Part shown: in pieces, positions 1 through 8,645 of the stretch
Layout of the letters: each line of letters opens with the position of its first letter
Numbering within the stretch: position 1 is the first letter of the stretch
Source: Secundilactobacillus folii
GTDB taxonomy: Bacteria > Bacillota > Bacilli > Lactobacillales > Lactobacillaceae
Reading direction: 5' to 3'
Assembly: GCF_009720675.1 (NCBI RefSeq)
Contig: NZ_WNJO01000007.1
Span: 118,431 to 182,430, forward strand
Length of the DNA: 64,000 nt
Notes under the pieces: model-generated
What the model saw: the letters and a program-made list of their open reading frames with translations, nothing else
Told to the model about the DNA's origin: nothing
The model's database searches: none
Translations under genes and position numbers: made by a program

Positions 1-248
1 TTTATCACCTTGTTGTTTACTACCGTAACCGAATTGAACGAGCTCGTGAAGACCGCGTTGTTTCCCGCCAGACGTACGCCAAACAACTCAATCAGCTCAG
101 AGCGGTGGCGCTAGGTGCTGAACGGACGGGCGTGCAAACCTTACTAGAATCTGGAAATATCAGCTGGCAAATGGCTGGACGTTTGCGCCAGTACATCAAT
201 TATTCCGAAAATGTGTTGATGATGGCGGTCAATGATGAGGTTGAGTAA
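1..248 (+). CDS. Probable cation:proton antiporter, C-terminal end only
   Basis: An open frame runs in from the left edge (first full codon at position 3) and stops with TAA at 246-248, giving about 81 residues. The tail is basic and amphipathic (YYRNRIERAREDR, then LRAVALGAERTGVQ and LRQYINYSENVLMM). This resembles the cytoplasmic end of CPA1-type Na+/H+ antiporters of lactobacilli, where an RQYINYSE-like motif is common. No membrane segment is left in the window, so the assignment rests on the tail alone and is tentative. A strong hairpin terminator follows about 60 bases downstream. Confidence 0.5.
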   Translation, partial: YHLVVYYRNRIERAREDRVVSRQTYAKQLNQLRAVALGAERTGVQTLLESGNISWQMAGRLRQYINYSENVLMMAVNDEVE

Positions 249-306
249 TCATTTTGTTAAGAACATTAATGCTGTAAATATTAAAAGTAGTAGAAAAACG
301 TATTAG

Positions 307-356
307 ATAACAAAAGACAGATTTCTATTTTTTGAAATCTGTCTTTTGTTATTTTT
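307..356. terminator. Bidirectional intrinsic terminator
   Basis: A perfect 17-bp stem (309-325 with 334-350) is flanked by A-rich and T-rich runs. It lies between the converging antiporter tail and the DUF1361 gene and can serve both. Confidence 0.85.
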
Positions 357-385
357 GAATGATAAAGAGTGTTCAGGTCATTTAC

Positions 386-1066
386 TCAATTTTTTGATTG
401 AGAGCCCGTATTATCGACAACAAGTCGGTCATGAAAGGCTAGGTAGACTAACCAGTAAGCAATCAGCTGAATCAGAGTCATTAACCCGACGAAGACTAGC
501 ATGGTTGGCGTCCACATGTGCAGCAGTCGACTGATGATCAATTCTGGTGAAATAAACAGGTAGACGGTATGAATTCGGAGGAAGCGTCCAACGTAAATAC
601 CGACTGACGATAGAAACGTTAACACCAAAACAAGGATCATTTGTAACCAGACACTACCGTGCAAAAAGCGTTTTGTGATGATGCTAGCGACGTAATTTAA
701 ACTCCAAAAGCCGAGTATGACGCAGAACAAAACGCTGATTAGTTCGTAGGTGAAATAGATCCAAACGTGAAGGTCCAATCTCAGTAAACCATCGACACCA
801 TATGGATTAAGTAACGACAGGTGGAACAGGTCTGTCAACAGATAGGGTGCGTTGGGGTAAAAAACTAGCCAGAGCAATACCAGCAGCCAAAAAGCGAGTC
901 GGTTTCGAGGCCGTTGAGCGGTGAGATGAAAGCTGATCTCGATGGGCAGATAGCCCAAAAAAGTATTTAAAATCAAAAAGGTAAATGGTTCGTGTGCGAA
1001 CCGCCATAAAAATATTAGCCATAACACTAGGAACGCACGAATTTGCCAGCGTGCATGACCTGCCAA
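386..1066 (-). CDS. DUF1361 family membrane protein
   Basis: The 226-residue protein is mostly membrane-embedded, with about six hydrophobic segments. It carries the family signature around WLVFYPNAPYLLTDLFHL (about residues 65-82). DUF1361 proteins are uncharacterised integral membrane proteins common in Firmicutes. The start is a TTG at 1066 preceded by a GAGGAAG ribosome-binding site. The gene stands alone, converging on the antiporter and diverging from cdaA. No function can be given beyond membrane location. Confidence 0.8.
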   Translation of the reverse strand: MAGHARWQIRAFLVLWLIFLWRFAHEPFTFLILNTFLGYLPIEISFHLTAQRPRNRLAFWLLVLLWLVFYPNAPYLLTDLFHLSLLNPYGVDGLLRLDLHVWIYFTYELISVLFCVILGFWSLNYVASIITKRFLHGSVWLQMILVLVLTFLSSVGIYVGRFLRIHTVYLFISPELIISRLLHMWTPTMLVFVGLMTLIQLIAYWLVYLAFHDRLVVDNTGSQSKN

Positions 1067-1223
1067 TTTATCACTTCCTCACTCGATACTCACTATTTAA
1101 ATAGTAACAGATTCCTTATGAGGTCGCATGAAATTTAACGTTGTTTATGAAATTTTATCAAACCAATTATTGAGGCCGGCCATAAATCTAGTGGGCTAAC
1201 CCATATTATCGGTCTTGGCGTGC

Positions 1224-1229
1224 TATAAT
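1224..1229 (+). promoter_or_regulatory. Promoter -10 of the cdaA operon
   Basis: TATAAT preceded by TGC (an extended -10) lies about 35 bases before the cdaA start. No convincing -35 box is visible, as is usual for extended -10 promoters. Confidence 0.55.
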
Positions 1230-1264
1230 GTTACCTGAATAGATTTTTGGAGGGAAATTATCAA

Positions 1265-2119
1265 ATGAATCTTGATTGGAGTAGCTTTTTGACGTGGCAC
1301 AACATCGTTAACCTCCTCGATATTCTCGTCGTTTGGTTTGTGTTCTATGAACTGATCATGTTGCTACGTGGCACCAAAGCCGTTCAACTTTTACGCGGCA
1401 TAGTTGTGATCGTTTTGATCAAGATCATCGCGGTTTATGTCGGGTTTGTGACGGTATCTTGGTTGATGGATCAAGTGATTAATTGGGGCGTCATTGCCAT
1501 GATCATTATTTTCCAACCCGAGATTCGTCGTGGGCTGGAACATTTAGGCCGTGGCTCGATCTTCGTTCGTAATCGGCAGGTCAATGAGGCCGAAAAACAA
1601 ATGATCAGTGCGCTGGATAAGGCGATCCAGTATATGTCGAAACGTCGGATCGGTGCTTTAATGACGATTCAAATGGATACTGGCCTGGAAGATTACATTG
1701 AAACCGGAATCGAGTTGGATGCTAAGATCACGGGCGAACTTTTGATCAACATTTTTATTCCGAATACACCGTTGCACGATGGGGCGGTGATTATCAAGGA
1801 TAATAAAGTTGCGGTTGCCGCAGCTTACCTACCGCTTTCGGAGAGTAACTTAATTCCCAAAGAACTAGGGACCAGGCACCGGGCAGCAGTTGGTATTTCG
1901 GAAGTGACGGATGCCTTGACGATTGTGATCTCTGAAGAAACTGGAGAAGTCTCCATTACGAAGAATAATGAACTTTTGCGCAATATGGATCAAAATGATT
2001 ATCTCAAATTTCTGCAGAATGAACTGATTCAAGATCAAGAACCTGAACAGTCCAAGAACCCACTGGAGAGGCTGGTTGACTCCGTCAATCAGCTGTTTAA
2101 AGGGGGAAACCAGAAATGA
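1265..2119 (+). CDS. cdaA: Diadenylate cyclase CdaA
   Basis: The enzyme condenses two ATP into cyclic di-AMP, the messenger that controls potassium and osmolyte uptake and wall homeostasis in Firmicutes. Three N-terminal membrane helices (about residues 10-95) precede the DAC domain with its two hallmark motifs, DGA (in TPLHDGAVII) and RHR (in GTRHRAAVGISE). I take ATG 1265 (284 aa), placed after GGAGGG at 1249, rather than an in-frame TTG at 1247 that lies inside the ribosome-binding site. The stop overlaps the start of cdaR, and glmM follows, the conserved cdaA-cdaR-glmM order in which GlmM is known to restrain CdaA. Confidence 0.96.
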   Translation: MNLDWSSFLTWHNIVNLLDILVVWFVFYELIMLLRGTKAVQLLRGIVVIVLIKIIAVYVGFVTVSWLMDQVINWGVIAMIIIFQPEIRRGLEHLGRGSIFVRNRQVNEAEKQMISALDKAIQYMSKRRIGALMTIQMDTGLEDYIETGIELDAKITGELLINIFIPNTPLHDGAVIIKDNKVAVAAAYLPLSESNLIPKELGTRHRAAVGISEVTDALTIVISEETGEVSITKNNELLRNMDQNDYLKFLQNELIQDQEPEQSKNPLERLVDSVNQLFKGGNQK

Positions 2120-3087
2120 AAAATATTTTCAACAGTCGGTGGACCTACCGGCTGCTTTCCCTGTTTTTAGCAGTCATGTTATTTTTATACGTCAACAGTC
2201 TTAAGACGACCACGACTCAGCAAACAACGGGTTCGGGCGATAATTCAACCACTTTGACCGCCACCGAGCACAAGACCGTTTCGGTTCAATTGAGGTTGAA
2301 TGTGAACTCCGACAAGTATTTTGTGACTGGTTATCCAGAAATGGTCAAAGTCCGTTTGAGCGGACCCGCAGCACTGATTACGGCGACTGCTAACACGCAG
2401 AACTTTCGGGTTTTCGCCAATCTGAACGGATTGAAACCTGGTCAGCACAATGTCACTTTAAAACAGGATGGATTGAACCGTTCAATCAATTATGAAATTA
2501 TTCCGTCAACGATTAAAGTTAACATTCAACCGCGGCAGACGGTTTCGTTCCCCGTGACCGTTCAGTATGATAAGTCACAGATTGCCAAGAATTACATTGC
2601 AGGTACAGCTACAACCGATGTCACGAGTGTCAAAGCCACTGGGCCTGAAAGCGAGATTGACCGTATTCAGAAGGTTGTCGCGCAATTGAACTTACCGCAA
2701 GACGTTAATAAATCCGTCAATAGCGAAGCCGTGATTGAAGCTTTAGATAACCAAGGCAAGACCGTTAACGTGATTTTGACGCCGTCAACGACGCAGGTCA
2801 ATTTGCCAATTACGGCTAAAGGGCACTCAAAGAAAGTGCCGTTGAAATTTAAGGCCAAAAATGCCAATACTGATCAAACCTATTCGTTTAACAGTGCGAC
2901 GACTTCCGTCCGGGTCTTTGGTTCGGAGTCTGAGTTGAATAACATCTCGTCATTTACCGCTGACGTTGATGTTAGCGACGTAAAGGATAAGAAGACCAAA
3001 ACGATTAGTTTGGATGCTAACGCTAATAAAGTTACAGGTACCGATCCAAGTAATGTGAAAGTAACCGTTACAACTGAATCTAAATGA
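2116..3087 (+). CDS. cdaR: CdaA regulatory protein CdaR (YbbR repeats)
   Basis: The 323-residue protein has one N-terminal membrane anchor (about residues 10-27). An extracellular part follows with tandem YbbR-type beta repeats; repeated V(K/R)xxGPxxxI motifs are visible near residues 75, 175 and 270. CdaR binds CdaA at the membrane and tunes c-di-AMP output. Its ATG overlaps the cdaA stop by four bases, implying translational coupling. glmM starts 26 bases after its stop. Confidence 0.93.
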   Translation: MKNIFNSRWTYRLLSLFLAVMLFLYVNSLKTTTTQQTTGSGDNSTTLTATEHKTVSVQLRLNVNSDKYFVTGYPEMVKVRLSGPAALITATANTQNFRVFANLNGLKPGQHNVTLKQDGLNRSINYEIIPSTIKVNIQPRQTVSFPVTVQYDKSQIAKNYIAGTATTDVTSVKATGPESEIDRIQKVVAQLNLPQDVNKSVNSEAVIEALDNQGKTVNVILTPSTTQVNLPITAKGHSKKVPLKFKAKNANTDQTYSFNSATTSVRVFGSESELNNISSFTADVDVSDVKDKKTKTISLDANANKVTGTDPSNVKVTVTTESK

Positions 3088-3113
3088 TAATCTGGAAATG
3101 AGGAAAATTTAAT

Positions 3114-4463
3114 ATGAAGTATTTTGGAACTGATGGTGTACGTGGAATTGCGAATAAAGAATTAACCCCAGAACTTGCTTTTCGATTAGGTCGTGCGGGT
3201 GGATATGTATTGACCGAGCACGCTACTGAACGTGAACAGCCACAGGTGCTGGTTGCCCATGACACCAGGATTTCAGGTCAAATGTTGGAAGAAGCTTTAG
3301 TCGCCGGCCTTTTGTCAGTTGGCATCGAAGTGTTACGGCTGGGGGTTATTACCACCCCAGCGGTTGCATATCTGGTTCGAACGCAGGGTGCTGATGCCGG
3401 CGTCATGCTGACGGCTTCACATAATCCCGTAGAAGATAATGGGATTAAATTTTTCGGGGCAGACGGTTATAAGCTGTCAGATGACCTTGAAGAAGAAATT
3501 GAAAAATTGCTGGATCAAAAAGATAATTTACCACGGCCAGCTGCAAAGGGCTTAGGCACGGTTGAGGACTATCAAGAAGGCAGTCAAAAGTACATTCAGT
3601 TTCTAGAACAGACCATTGCCGATGACCTGTCAGGCATGCACATTGCGGTTGATTCCGCTAACGGGGCTACTAGTAACTTAGTATCACGTTTGTATGCCGA
3701 CCTCGGAGCTGAATTTGACACCATTGCCACCACGCCAAACGGCTTAAATATCAACGATCAGGTGGGGTCCACTCATCCTGAACAGCTGCAAAAGTTTACG
3801 GTTGATAAGGGTGCCCAAGTTGGCTTAGCTTTTGATGGTGACGGTGACCGTTGTATCGCAGTTGATGAAAATGGTCAGCTCGTGAACGGTGACAAGATCA
3901 TGTATATTTGTGGCAAATACATGTCAGAACACGGTCGCCTCAAAAAGGATACAATCGTCACCACGGTGATGAGTAATCTAGGGATGTATAAGGCCATGGA
4001 AGCCCATGGTATGACCAGCGTGAAAACTAAAGTTGGGGACCGTTACGTTGTTGAAGAAATGCTTGCAAATGGCTATAACTTAGGTGGCGAGCAGTCCGGA
4101 CACATCGTCTTTTTGGACTTCAACACGACTGGTGATGGGATGCTGACGAGTCTTCAACTATTACACATTATGAAAGAAACTGGCAAGAAACTGTCTGAAC
4201 TAGCAGCCGACGTAAAGGATTATCCGCAAAAATTGGTAAACGTTAAAGTTGCAGACAAAAAGGCAGCCCTTAATAATGAAGCTATCAAGGGCATCATTGA
4301 TACCGTCGAAAAAGAAATGTCAGGCGATGGTCGGGTCTTGGTTCGGCCTAGCGGAACGGAGCCACTGCTTCGGGTGATGGCTGAAGCGCCAACTAAAGAA
4401 GCGGTTGAAGGCTATGTTAACCGAATCGTTGAAGTGGTAAAACGAGAAGTGGGAATCGAATAG
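3114..4463 (+). CDS. glmM: Phosphoglucosamine mutase GlmM
   Basis: GlmM interconverts glucosamine-6-phosphate and glucosamine-1-phosphate on the way to UDP-GlcNAc for peptidoglycan and teichoic acids. The 449-residue length fits the family. The phosphoserine motif TASHNP has its catalytic serine at residue 102, the metal-binding loop DGDGDR is near residue 240, and the sugar-binding GGEQSGH and phosphate-binding RPSGTEP motifs are intact. It is the last gene of the cdaA operon, closed by a terminator 15 bases on. Known biology adds a second role as an inhibitor of CdaA. Confidence 0.97.
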   Translation: MKYFGTDGVRGIANKELTPELAFRLGRAGGYVLTEHATEREQPQVLVAHDTRISGQMLEEALVAGLLSVGIEVLRLGVITTPAVAYLVRTQGADAGVMLTASHNPVEDNGIKFFGADGYKLSDDLEEEIEKLLDQKDNLPRPAAKGLGTVEDYQEGSQKYIQFLEQTIADDLSGMHIAVDSANGATSNLVSRLYADLGAEFDTIATTPNGLNINDQVGSTHPEQLQKFTVDKGAQVGLAFDGDGDRCIAVDENGQLVNGDKIMYICGKYMSEHGRLKKDTIVTTVMSNLGMYKAMEAHGMTSVKTKVGDRYVVEEMLANGYNLGGEQSGHIVFLDFNTTGDGMLTSLQLLHIMKETGKKLSELAADVKDYPQKLVNVKVADKKAALNNEAIKGIIDTVEKEMSGDGRVLVRPSGTEPLLRVMAEAPTKEAVEGYVNRIVEVVKREVGIE

Positions 4464-4477
4464 TTCAGTGAAAAATT

Positions 4478-4520
4478 AAAAGCGGTTTTCAAACAATTGG
4501 GTTTGAAAACCGCTTTTATG
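4478..4520 (+). terminator. Terminator after glmM
   Basis: A 17-bp perfect stem (4478-4494 with 4501-4517) with a six-base loop ends in a T-rich run. It separates the cdaA operon from glmS. Confidence 0.85.
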
Positions 4521-4545
4521 TCTAAACAGCCTTTTTAAACTCGTT

Positions 4546-4562
4546 TTCAAGATATACCAATT
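4546..4562 (+). promoter_or_regulatory. Half-conserved NagR/DasR-type site upstream of glmS
   Basis: The right arm TATACCAAT of the known GntR-family amino-sugar operator (ATTGGTCTATACCAAT type) is intact, and the left arm is degenerate. It lies just upstream of the glmS -35 box. Confidence 0.4.
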
Positions 4563-4575
4563 TATTAGTAAATTG

Positions 4576-4604
4576 TTGACACTTAGTTGTGAACGCTGTA
4601 AAGT
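4576..4604 (+). promoter_or_regulatory. glmS promoter
   Basis: TTGACA at 4576-4581 and TAAAGT at 4599-4604 are separated by 17 bases. The expected start near 4611 leaves a leader of about 70 bases. No glmS ribozyme core is visible in that leader. Confidence 0.7.
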
Positions 4605-4633
4605 ATACATGTTCAAAAAAATAACAAGTTTAA

Positions 4634-4649
4634 TTAAGTCTATACCAAT
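4634..4649 (+). promoter_or_regulatory. NagR/DasR-type operator in the glmS leader
   Basis: GTCTATACCAAT at 4638-4649 matches the right two-thirds of the amino-sugar operator palindrome; the left arm has two mismatches. It sits about 25 bases downstream of the predicted transcription start, where a bound repressor could block elongation. Confidence 0.55.
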
Positions 4650-4682
4650 CTAAATATTATGAAAACTAGAGGATGAAATATT

Positions 4683-6500
4683 ATGTGTGGAATTGTTGGT
4701 GTTACAGGTAGTGATAACGCGGTTAAAATCTTACTGGATGGCCTAGAAAAGCTGGAGTATCGTGGTTACGATTCTGCCGGCATTTATGTAAACGCCCAAA
4801 ATGGTAAGGATTACCTCGTGAAAGAAAAGGGACGGATCTCTGACCTGAAACGTGAAATTGGGCCTGATGTGCACGGATCCACGGGGATTGGTCACACTCG
4901 CTGGGCAACTCACGGTGTTGTGAGCGTCGCTAATGCACACCCACAAGTTTCTCAAGATAACCGGTTCTATTTGGTTCATAACGGTGTGATCGATAATTTT
5001 CAAGAACTGAAAAGTGATTACCTAAGTGATGTACCATTTACTAGTCAGACTGATACTGAAGTTGTGGTTCAATTGATCGATAAGATTGCAGTTGATGAAG
5101 GCCTGAACGCTCATGATGCATTTGTCAAAACCCTTAGTTTACTTAAGGGGTCTTCCTACGCCTTCTTGTTAATGGACCGTGAAGATCCTAAAACACTCTA
5201 TGTTGCAAAGAATAAGAGCCCATTGCTGATTGGTGTGGGTGACGGCTTTAACGTCGTTTGCTCTGATGCACTGGCAATGCTGCGTGAGACACATGACTTT
5301 TTGGAATTGATGGATGGTGAAGTGGTCACCATTACGCCTGACAAGGTCAAGATTGAAGACCGTGATGGTAACCCGGTTGAGCGCGACACGTTCCATGTCG
5401 ATATGGATGCTGGTGAGACTGACAAGGGAACCTACCCATTCTACATGTTAAAAGAAATCGACGAGCAACCAAACGTTATGCGCCGTTTGGCCCAGGTTTA
5501 TCTGTCTGAAACCGGTGAACCAGTTATTAGCAATAAGCTGTTAAATTCAATGAAGCAGGCTGATCGAATCTACATCGTTGGTGCTGGAACTAGTTACCAT
5601 GCCGGTTTGGTTGGGAAGCGGTTATTTGAAAGCCTCACCCAGACACCTACTGAAGTTCATATTTCATCAGAATTTGCGTATGAGCAACCGATTTTGTCAC
5701 AGAAACCATTCTTCATCTTTCTGTCGCAAAGTGGTGAAACCGCTGATTCACGTGAAGTGCTGGTCAACGTTAATGCGGCCGGTTACGAAAGTTTGACGAT
5801 CACTAACGTTCAAAATTCAACGCTGTCTCGTGAAGCCACTTATACGATGTTACTTCACGCGGGTCCTGAAATCGCCGTTGCTTCGACGAAGGCTTATACC
5901 GCACAAATCGCTAGTGAGGCCATTTTAGCCAAGGCGTTAGGAGAGGCCGACAATCAGATCGTGGCACAACGTTTCGACGTCCGTCATCAACTGGGACTTG
6001 TTGCTACCGGCATTCAGGCTATCGTTGATGAAAAGGGTAAATTAGAAGAGTTAGCAAAGTCTGAATTTTTGCACACGCCAAATGCATTTTACATTGGCCG
6101 TGGTATTGACTGGAGCGTATCACTTGAAGCTGCTTTGAAGCTGAAAGAAATTTCTTACGTTCAAGCTGAGGGTTTTGCCTCTGGTGAATTGAAGCACGGC
6201 ACGATTGCCTTGATTGAAAAGGGAACGCCGGTTATCGGCATTATTACCCAGGCTAAAACGGCTGGTTTAACGCGTTCAAACCTGCAGGAAACACTCGCTC
6301 GTGGTGCGCATATCTTGACCATTGCTTCCAAGAGCTTGGCAAAGCCGGAGGACAACATTATTTTGCCAGATGTTGACCCACTGATGTCGCCGTTACTGAG
6401 TGTTGTTCCGACTCAATTGATTGCATACTATACCAGTTTGCACAAGGGCTTAGATGTTGATAAACCACGTAATTTGGCTAAGAGCGTCACCGTTGAATAG
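4683..6500 (+). CDS. glmS: Glutamine-fructose-6-phosphate aminotransferase GlmS
   Basis: GlmS makes glucosamine-6-phosphate from fructose-6-phosphate and glutamine, the committed step to UDP-GlcNAc. The 605-residue protein begins MCGIVG, so Cys2 becomes the N-terminal nucleophile of the glutaminase domain (about residues 2-235). Two SIS isomerase domains follow, with the sugar-phosphate motifs GAGTSYHAG and SQSGETADS and the C-terminal tail DKPRNLAKSVTVE typical of the family. It is monocistronic, with its own promoter and a long terminator. Two operator-like sites suggest control by an amino-sugar-sensing GntR regulator instead of the riboswitch used by Bacillus. Confidence 0.97.
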   Translation: MCGIVGVTGSDNAVKILLDGLEKLEYRGYDSAGIYVNAQNGKDYLVKEKGRISDLKREIGPDVHGSTGIGHTRWATHGVVSVANAHPQVSQDNRFYLVHNGVIDNFQELKSDYLSDVPFTSQTDTEVVVQLIDKIAVDEGLNAHDAFVKTLSLLKGSSYAFLLMDREDPKTLYVAKNKSPLLIGVGDGFNVVCSDALAMLRETHDFLELMDGEVVTITPDKVKIEDRDGNPVERDTFHVDMDAGETDKGTYPFYMLKEIDEQPNVMRRLAQVYLSETGEPVISNKLLNSMKQADRIYIVGAGTSYHAGLVGKRLFESLTQTPTEVHISSEFAYEQPILSQKPFFIFLSQSGETADSREVLVNVNAAGYESLTITNVQNSTLSREATYTMLLHAGPEIAVASTKAYTAQIASEAILAKALGEADNQIVAQRFDVRHQLGLVATGIQAIVDEKGKLEELAKSEFLHTPNAFYIGRGIDWSVSLEAALKLKEISYVQAEGFASGELKHGTIALIEKGTPVIGIITQAKTAGLTRSNLQETLARGAHILTIASKSLAKPEDNIILPDVDPLMSPLLSVVPTQLIAYYTSLHKGLDVDKPRNLAKSVTVE

Positions 6501-6539
6501 TTGGTTTAACGGCCAATGTCGACGCTAAATTAAGTTCAT

Positions 6540-6600
6540 GATCACAAAACAGCGATGGGTTTTCGAAAACATTCGAAGCCCATCGCTGTTTTGTGATCTT
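6540..6600. terminator. Long bidirectional terminator
   Basis: A stem of about 26 bp (6540-6566 with 6573-6598, one or two imperfect pairs) separates glmS from the converging flavin reductase gene. Confidence 0.85.
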
Positions 6601-6708
6601 AACTTTAGTTTTAAACAATTGGCCCTTTGTTCATCCTGAGGCAAAAGTGCCCATTATAGCTGTGTGCTTAAATTGCCTACTCAGTCGTTCATAATATCTA
6701 ATCCCCAT

Positions 6709-7333
6709 CTAACGTGGCCGAATCATATCAAACAGACCGTCTAGTTTTCCGTAAGTGGGGCCGGCTAATCGCGCGAGGGGGTCAAAATCGATCGCATCAA
6801 TGTGGAGGGTCTCAGGGTCTAAAACGGAGTCCGCAAAGAACATGTCAGTAACTTCAAGAAGAAATAGATCAGCGACTGGTCGGTCGTCTTTACCCTTGAT
6901 TGGAACCGTACTGATAAAGTTTAGTCTCAAAACGGATCTTTGGTTCTAATAGCGATGGAACTGCTACAGAACGACTGGGAATTGTTTTTTCTGGAATGAG
7001 ATCCAGTTCACTTTTTCCCGGTGGCAATGATGCAGCGGTCTTATTCATATCCTGAGCTAGCGGTTGATCAACAATGTGAATAACGGCTTCTTCGTTGTCT
7101 AACAAATTATTTGCAGTATCCTTTGGCTGGCCATTTTTTCGGCCAATTGCTAGGCTTAAAATTGGCAGGGCAGCGGGTAAGGCGGAGAAGAAGCTGAACG
7201 GTGCTAGGTTGATCACTGGGTCTGGCTGGGATCCTAAAGTCGTGACCCAAGCAATTGGCCGCGGAATCAGACTACCAGAAATTAATTTGTAACGTTCTTG
7301 TGCTGATAGGGATTGGGAAGTATAATGACGCAT
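6709..7333 (-). pseudogene. Flavin reductase-like FMN-binding protein, frameshifted
   Basis: The N-terminal two-thirds (start ATG 7333, AGGAGG upstream) reads as a flavin-reductase-like split-barrel protein: SGSLIPRPIAWVTT, NLAPFSFFSA and the motif GRKNGQPKDTANN. The frame then runs to a false end after KLYQY. The expected continuation VPIKGKDDRPVADLFLLEV begins in the next frame, and the C-terminus FDPLARLAGPTYGKLDG is present there. Removing one base from the CC pair at 6906-6907 restores a protein of about 207 residues. The lesion is either a recent inactivating insertion or a consensus error. Confidence 0.8.
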
Positions 7334-7456
7334 TGTATCGGCCTCCTATTGAATTGATATTAATTGTATTATAGTCCTAAAGCAAAGTATTACTGCTAAA
7401 GAGTTTTTCAAGACGCAATATTGTGAAACGTATTCTAATTAATATAAGTGTCATGC

Positions 7457-7486
7457 TTGGACGTAAAGAGCCGACCGTGATAGAAT
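7457..7486 (+). promoter_or_regulatory. Promoter of the small basic protein
   Basis: TTGGAC at 7457-7462 and TAGAAT at 7481-7486 are spaced by 18 bases and lie 25 bases ahead of the small ORF at 7512. Confidence 0.45.
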
Positions 7487-7511
7487 TTCACAAGAGAGAA
7501 GGAATTGAATG

Positions 7512-7658
7512 ATGAAATATACTAAAAAGCGTAGTCAAAATAAACAGGCAGAAGCCAAACGAGATGCCACATGGGAAAAATTCAAGCATCAACAAAATAC
7601 TCTGGCTGCCAATAAACGTGGCGACCGGTTACGTGGTACTGGAAAATCAAAATATTAA
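7512..7658 (+). CDS. Small basic hypothetical protein
   Basis: A 48-residue ORF starts MKYTKKRSQNKQ and ends RLRGTGKSKY. About a third of its residues are Lys or Arg and there is no hydrophobic segment. A GAAGGA ribosome-binding site lies about eight bases before the ATG; an adjacent in-frame ATG at 7509 is an alternative start. Its own promoter upstream and a hairpin directly at its stop make it a self-contained gene. The charge suggests a nucleic-acid or ribosome contact, but I do not recognise the family. Confidence 0.6.
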   Translation: MKYTKKRSQNKQAEAKRDATWEKFKHQQNTLAANKRGDRLRGTGKSKY

Positions 7659-7680
7659 AGCCGAATTTAGGCTTTTTTGT
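7655..7680 (+). terminator. Terminator of the small basic protein
   Basis: AAAGCC pairs with GGCTTT across a seven-base loop and is followed by a run of Ts. It overlaps the stop codon region and precedes the nagB promoter. Confidence 0.6.
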
Positions 7681-7708
7681 TGCAATATTGGTCTAGATAG
7701 ATTATTAT
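7680..7708 (+). promoter_or_regulatory. nagB promoter
   Basis: TTGCAA at 7680-7685 and TATTAT at 7703-7708 are spaced by 17 bases. One operator-like palindrome lies between the boxes and a second overlaps the start site, a layout expected for repression. Confidence 0.6.
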
Positions 7709-7722
7709 TGGACTATACCAAC
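7685..7722 (+). promoter_or_regulatory. Tandem NagR/DasR-type operators at nagB
   Basis: Two copies of the GntR-family amino-sugar operator are visible. At 7686-7699 the left arm ATTGGTCTA is intact. At 7707-7722 a nearly full palindrome reads ATTGGACTATACCAAC. They are centred about 22 bases apart, two helical turns, and cover the promoter. Confidence 0.7.
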
Positions 7723-7739
7723 AAAAGGAGTGGCAAATC

Positions 7740-8480
7740 ATGTCAGAATCTACTAAAGCTAAAATGAATGTGATTATCGTTAAGGATCGTACTGAAGGCG
7801 GTCAAAAAGGATTCCAAGTGTTTAAAGAAGCCTACCAAAACGGGGCTAAAGTGTTTGGCCTAGCGACTGGTAGCACCCCTGTCACCACCTATGAAGAACT
7901 GACCAAAAGTAATTTAGATTTCAGTCAAATGACCTCAGTTAACCTGGATGAATACGTTGGTTTAGCGCCAGATCATCCACAGAGTTACCACTACTTTATG
8001 CAAAAGCACCTATTTGATCAAAAACCATTTGCACACTCATACGTCCCAGATGGTTTGAACAGTGATGCAGCAGCTGAGACTGCTCGTTATGATCAAGTCA
8101 TTGCTGATAACCCAATTGATTTGCAAATTCTTGGGCTTGGTCAAAATGGTCACATCGGTTTTAATGAACCTGGTACCGATCCAGCATTGGGTACTCACAA
8201 AGTTCAACTTACTGAATCAACAATCAAGGCTAATGCGCGTTTCTTCGACAATGAAAACGAAGTTCCACGTTATGCTTATTCGATGGGGATCAAGTCAATC
8301 ATGACCAGTAAGCACGTTTTATTAGAAGCGTTCGGCGAAGAAAAAGCCGATGCGGTTAAGGCGATGATTGAAGGCCCTGTGACCACGGATCTTCCAGCAA
8401 GCTTCCTGCAAAATCACGGTCATGTTACGGTGATTATTGACGAAGCTGCTGCAAGCAAGTTATCTCAAGCAACACTTTAA
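7740..8480 (+). CDS. nagB: Glucosamine-6-phosphate deaminase NagB
   Basis: NagB converts glucosamine-6-phosphate to fructose-6-phosphate and ammonia, the catabolic opposite of GlmS. The 246-residue protein has the phosphate-binding GLATGSTP, the catalytic-aspartate motif NLDEYVGL and the catalytic-histidine motif [17 protein letters not shown] 7740 follows AAAAGGAG at ideal spacing. The gene is transcribed alone from a promoter covered by two NagR-type sites, implying induction by amino sugars. No nagA or regulator gene is in the window. Confidence 0.96.
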   Translation: MSESTKAKMNVIIVKDRTEGGQKGFQVFKEAYQNGAKVFGLATGSTPVTTYEELTKSNLDFSQMTSVNLDEYVGLAPDHPQSYHYFMQKHLFDQKPFAHSYVPDGLNSDAAAETARYDQVIADNPIDLQILGLGQNGHIGFNEPGTDPALGTHKVQLTESTIKANARFFDNENEVPRYAYSMGIKSIMTSKHVLLEAFGEEKADAVKAMIEGPVTTDLPASFLQNHGHVTVIIDEAAASKLSQATL

Positions 8481-8498
8481 TTGGTTAGAAAACTAAAT

Positions 8499-8547
8499 CG
8501 CGTAAGAGAGAAGGGCGGCTGATTAGTCGGTCTTCTTTTTTATGCGA
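8499..8547 (+). terminator. Probable nagB terminator
   Basis: CGCGTAAGAGAGAAG can pair over 15 positions, several as G-U, with CTTCTTTTTTATGCG. The descending arm contains the T run. Confidence 0.5.
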
Positions 8548-8579
8548 TACTTAAGTTTTGAACGTGAATTTGATAGCGC

Positions 8580-8608
8580 TTGTTTTCGCTACTTTTTCCC
8601 TCTATAAT
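8580..8608 (+). promoter_or_regulatory. Promoter of the first glucosaminidase
   Basis: TTGTTT at 8580-8585 and TATAAT at 8603-8608 are spaced by 17 bases, 38 bases before the start codon. Confidence 0.6.
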
Positions 8609-8645
8609 GAGTGTAAACTCGTAGGAATTTGAGGGGGACACTCAC

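Noticed and set aside
4520..4682. glmS ribozyme upstream of glmS
   Set aside because: The leader is short and AT-rich and lacks the conserved GC-rich core, so no ribozyme can be supported.
7095..7292. 65-aa ORF on the plus strand
   Set aside because: It lies entirely antisense to the flavin reductase gene, has no ribosome-binding site and no recognisable protein sequence.
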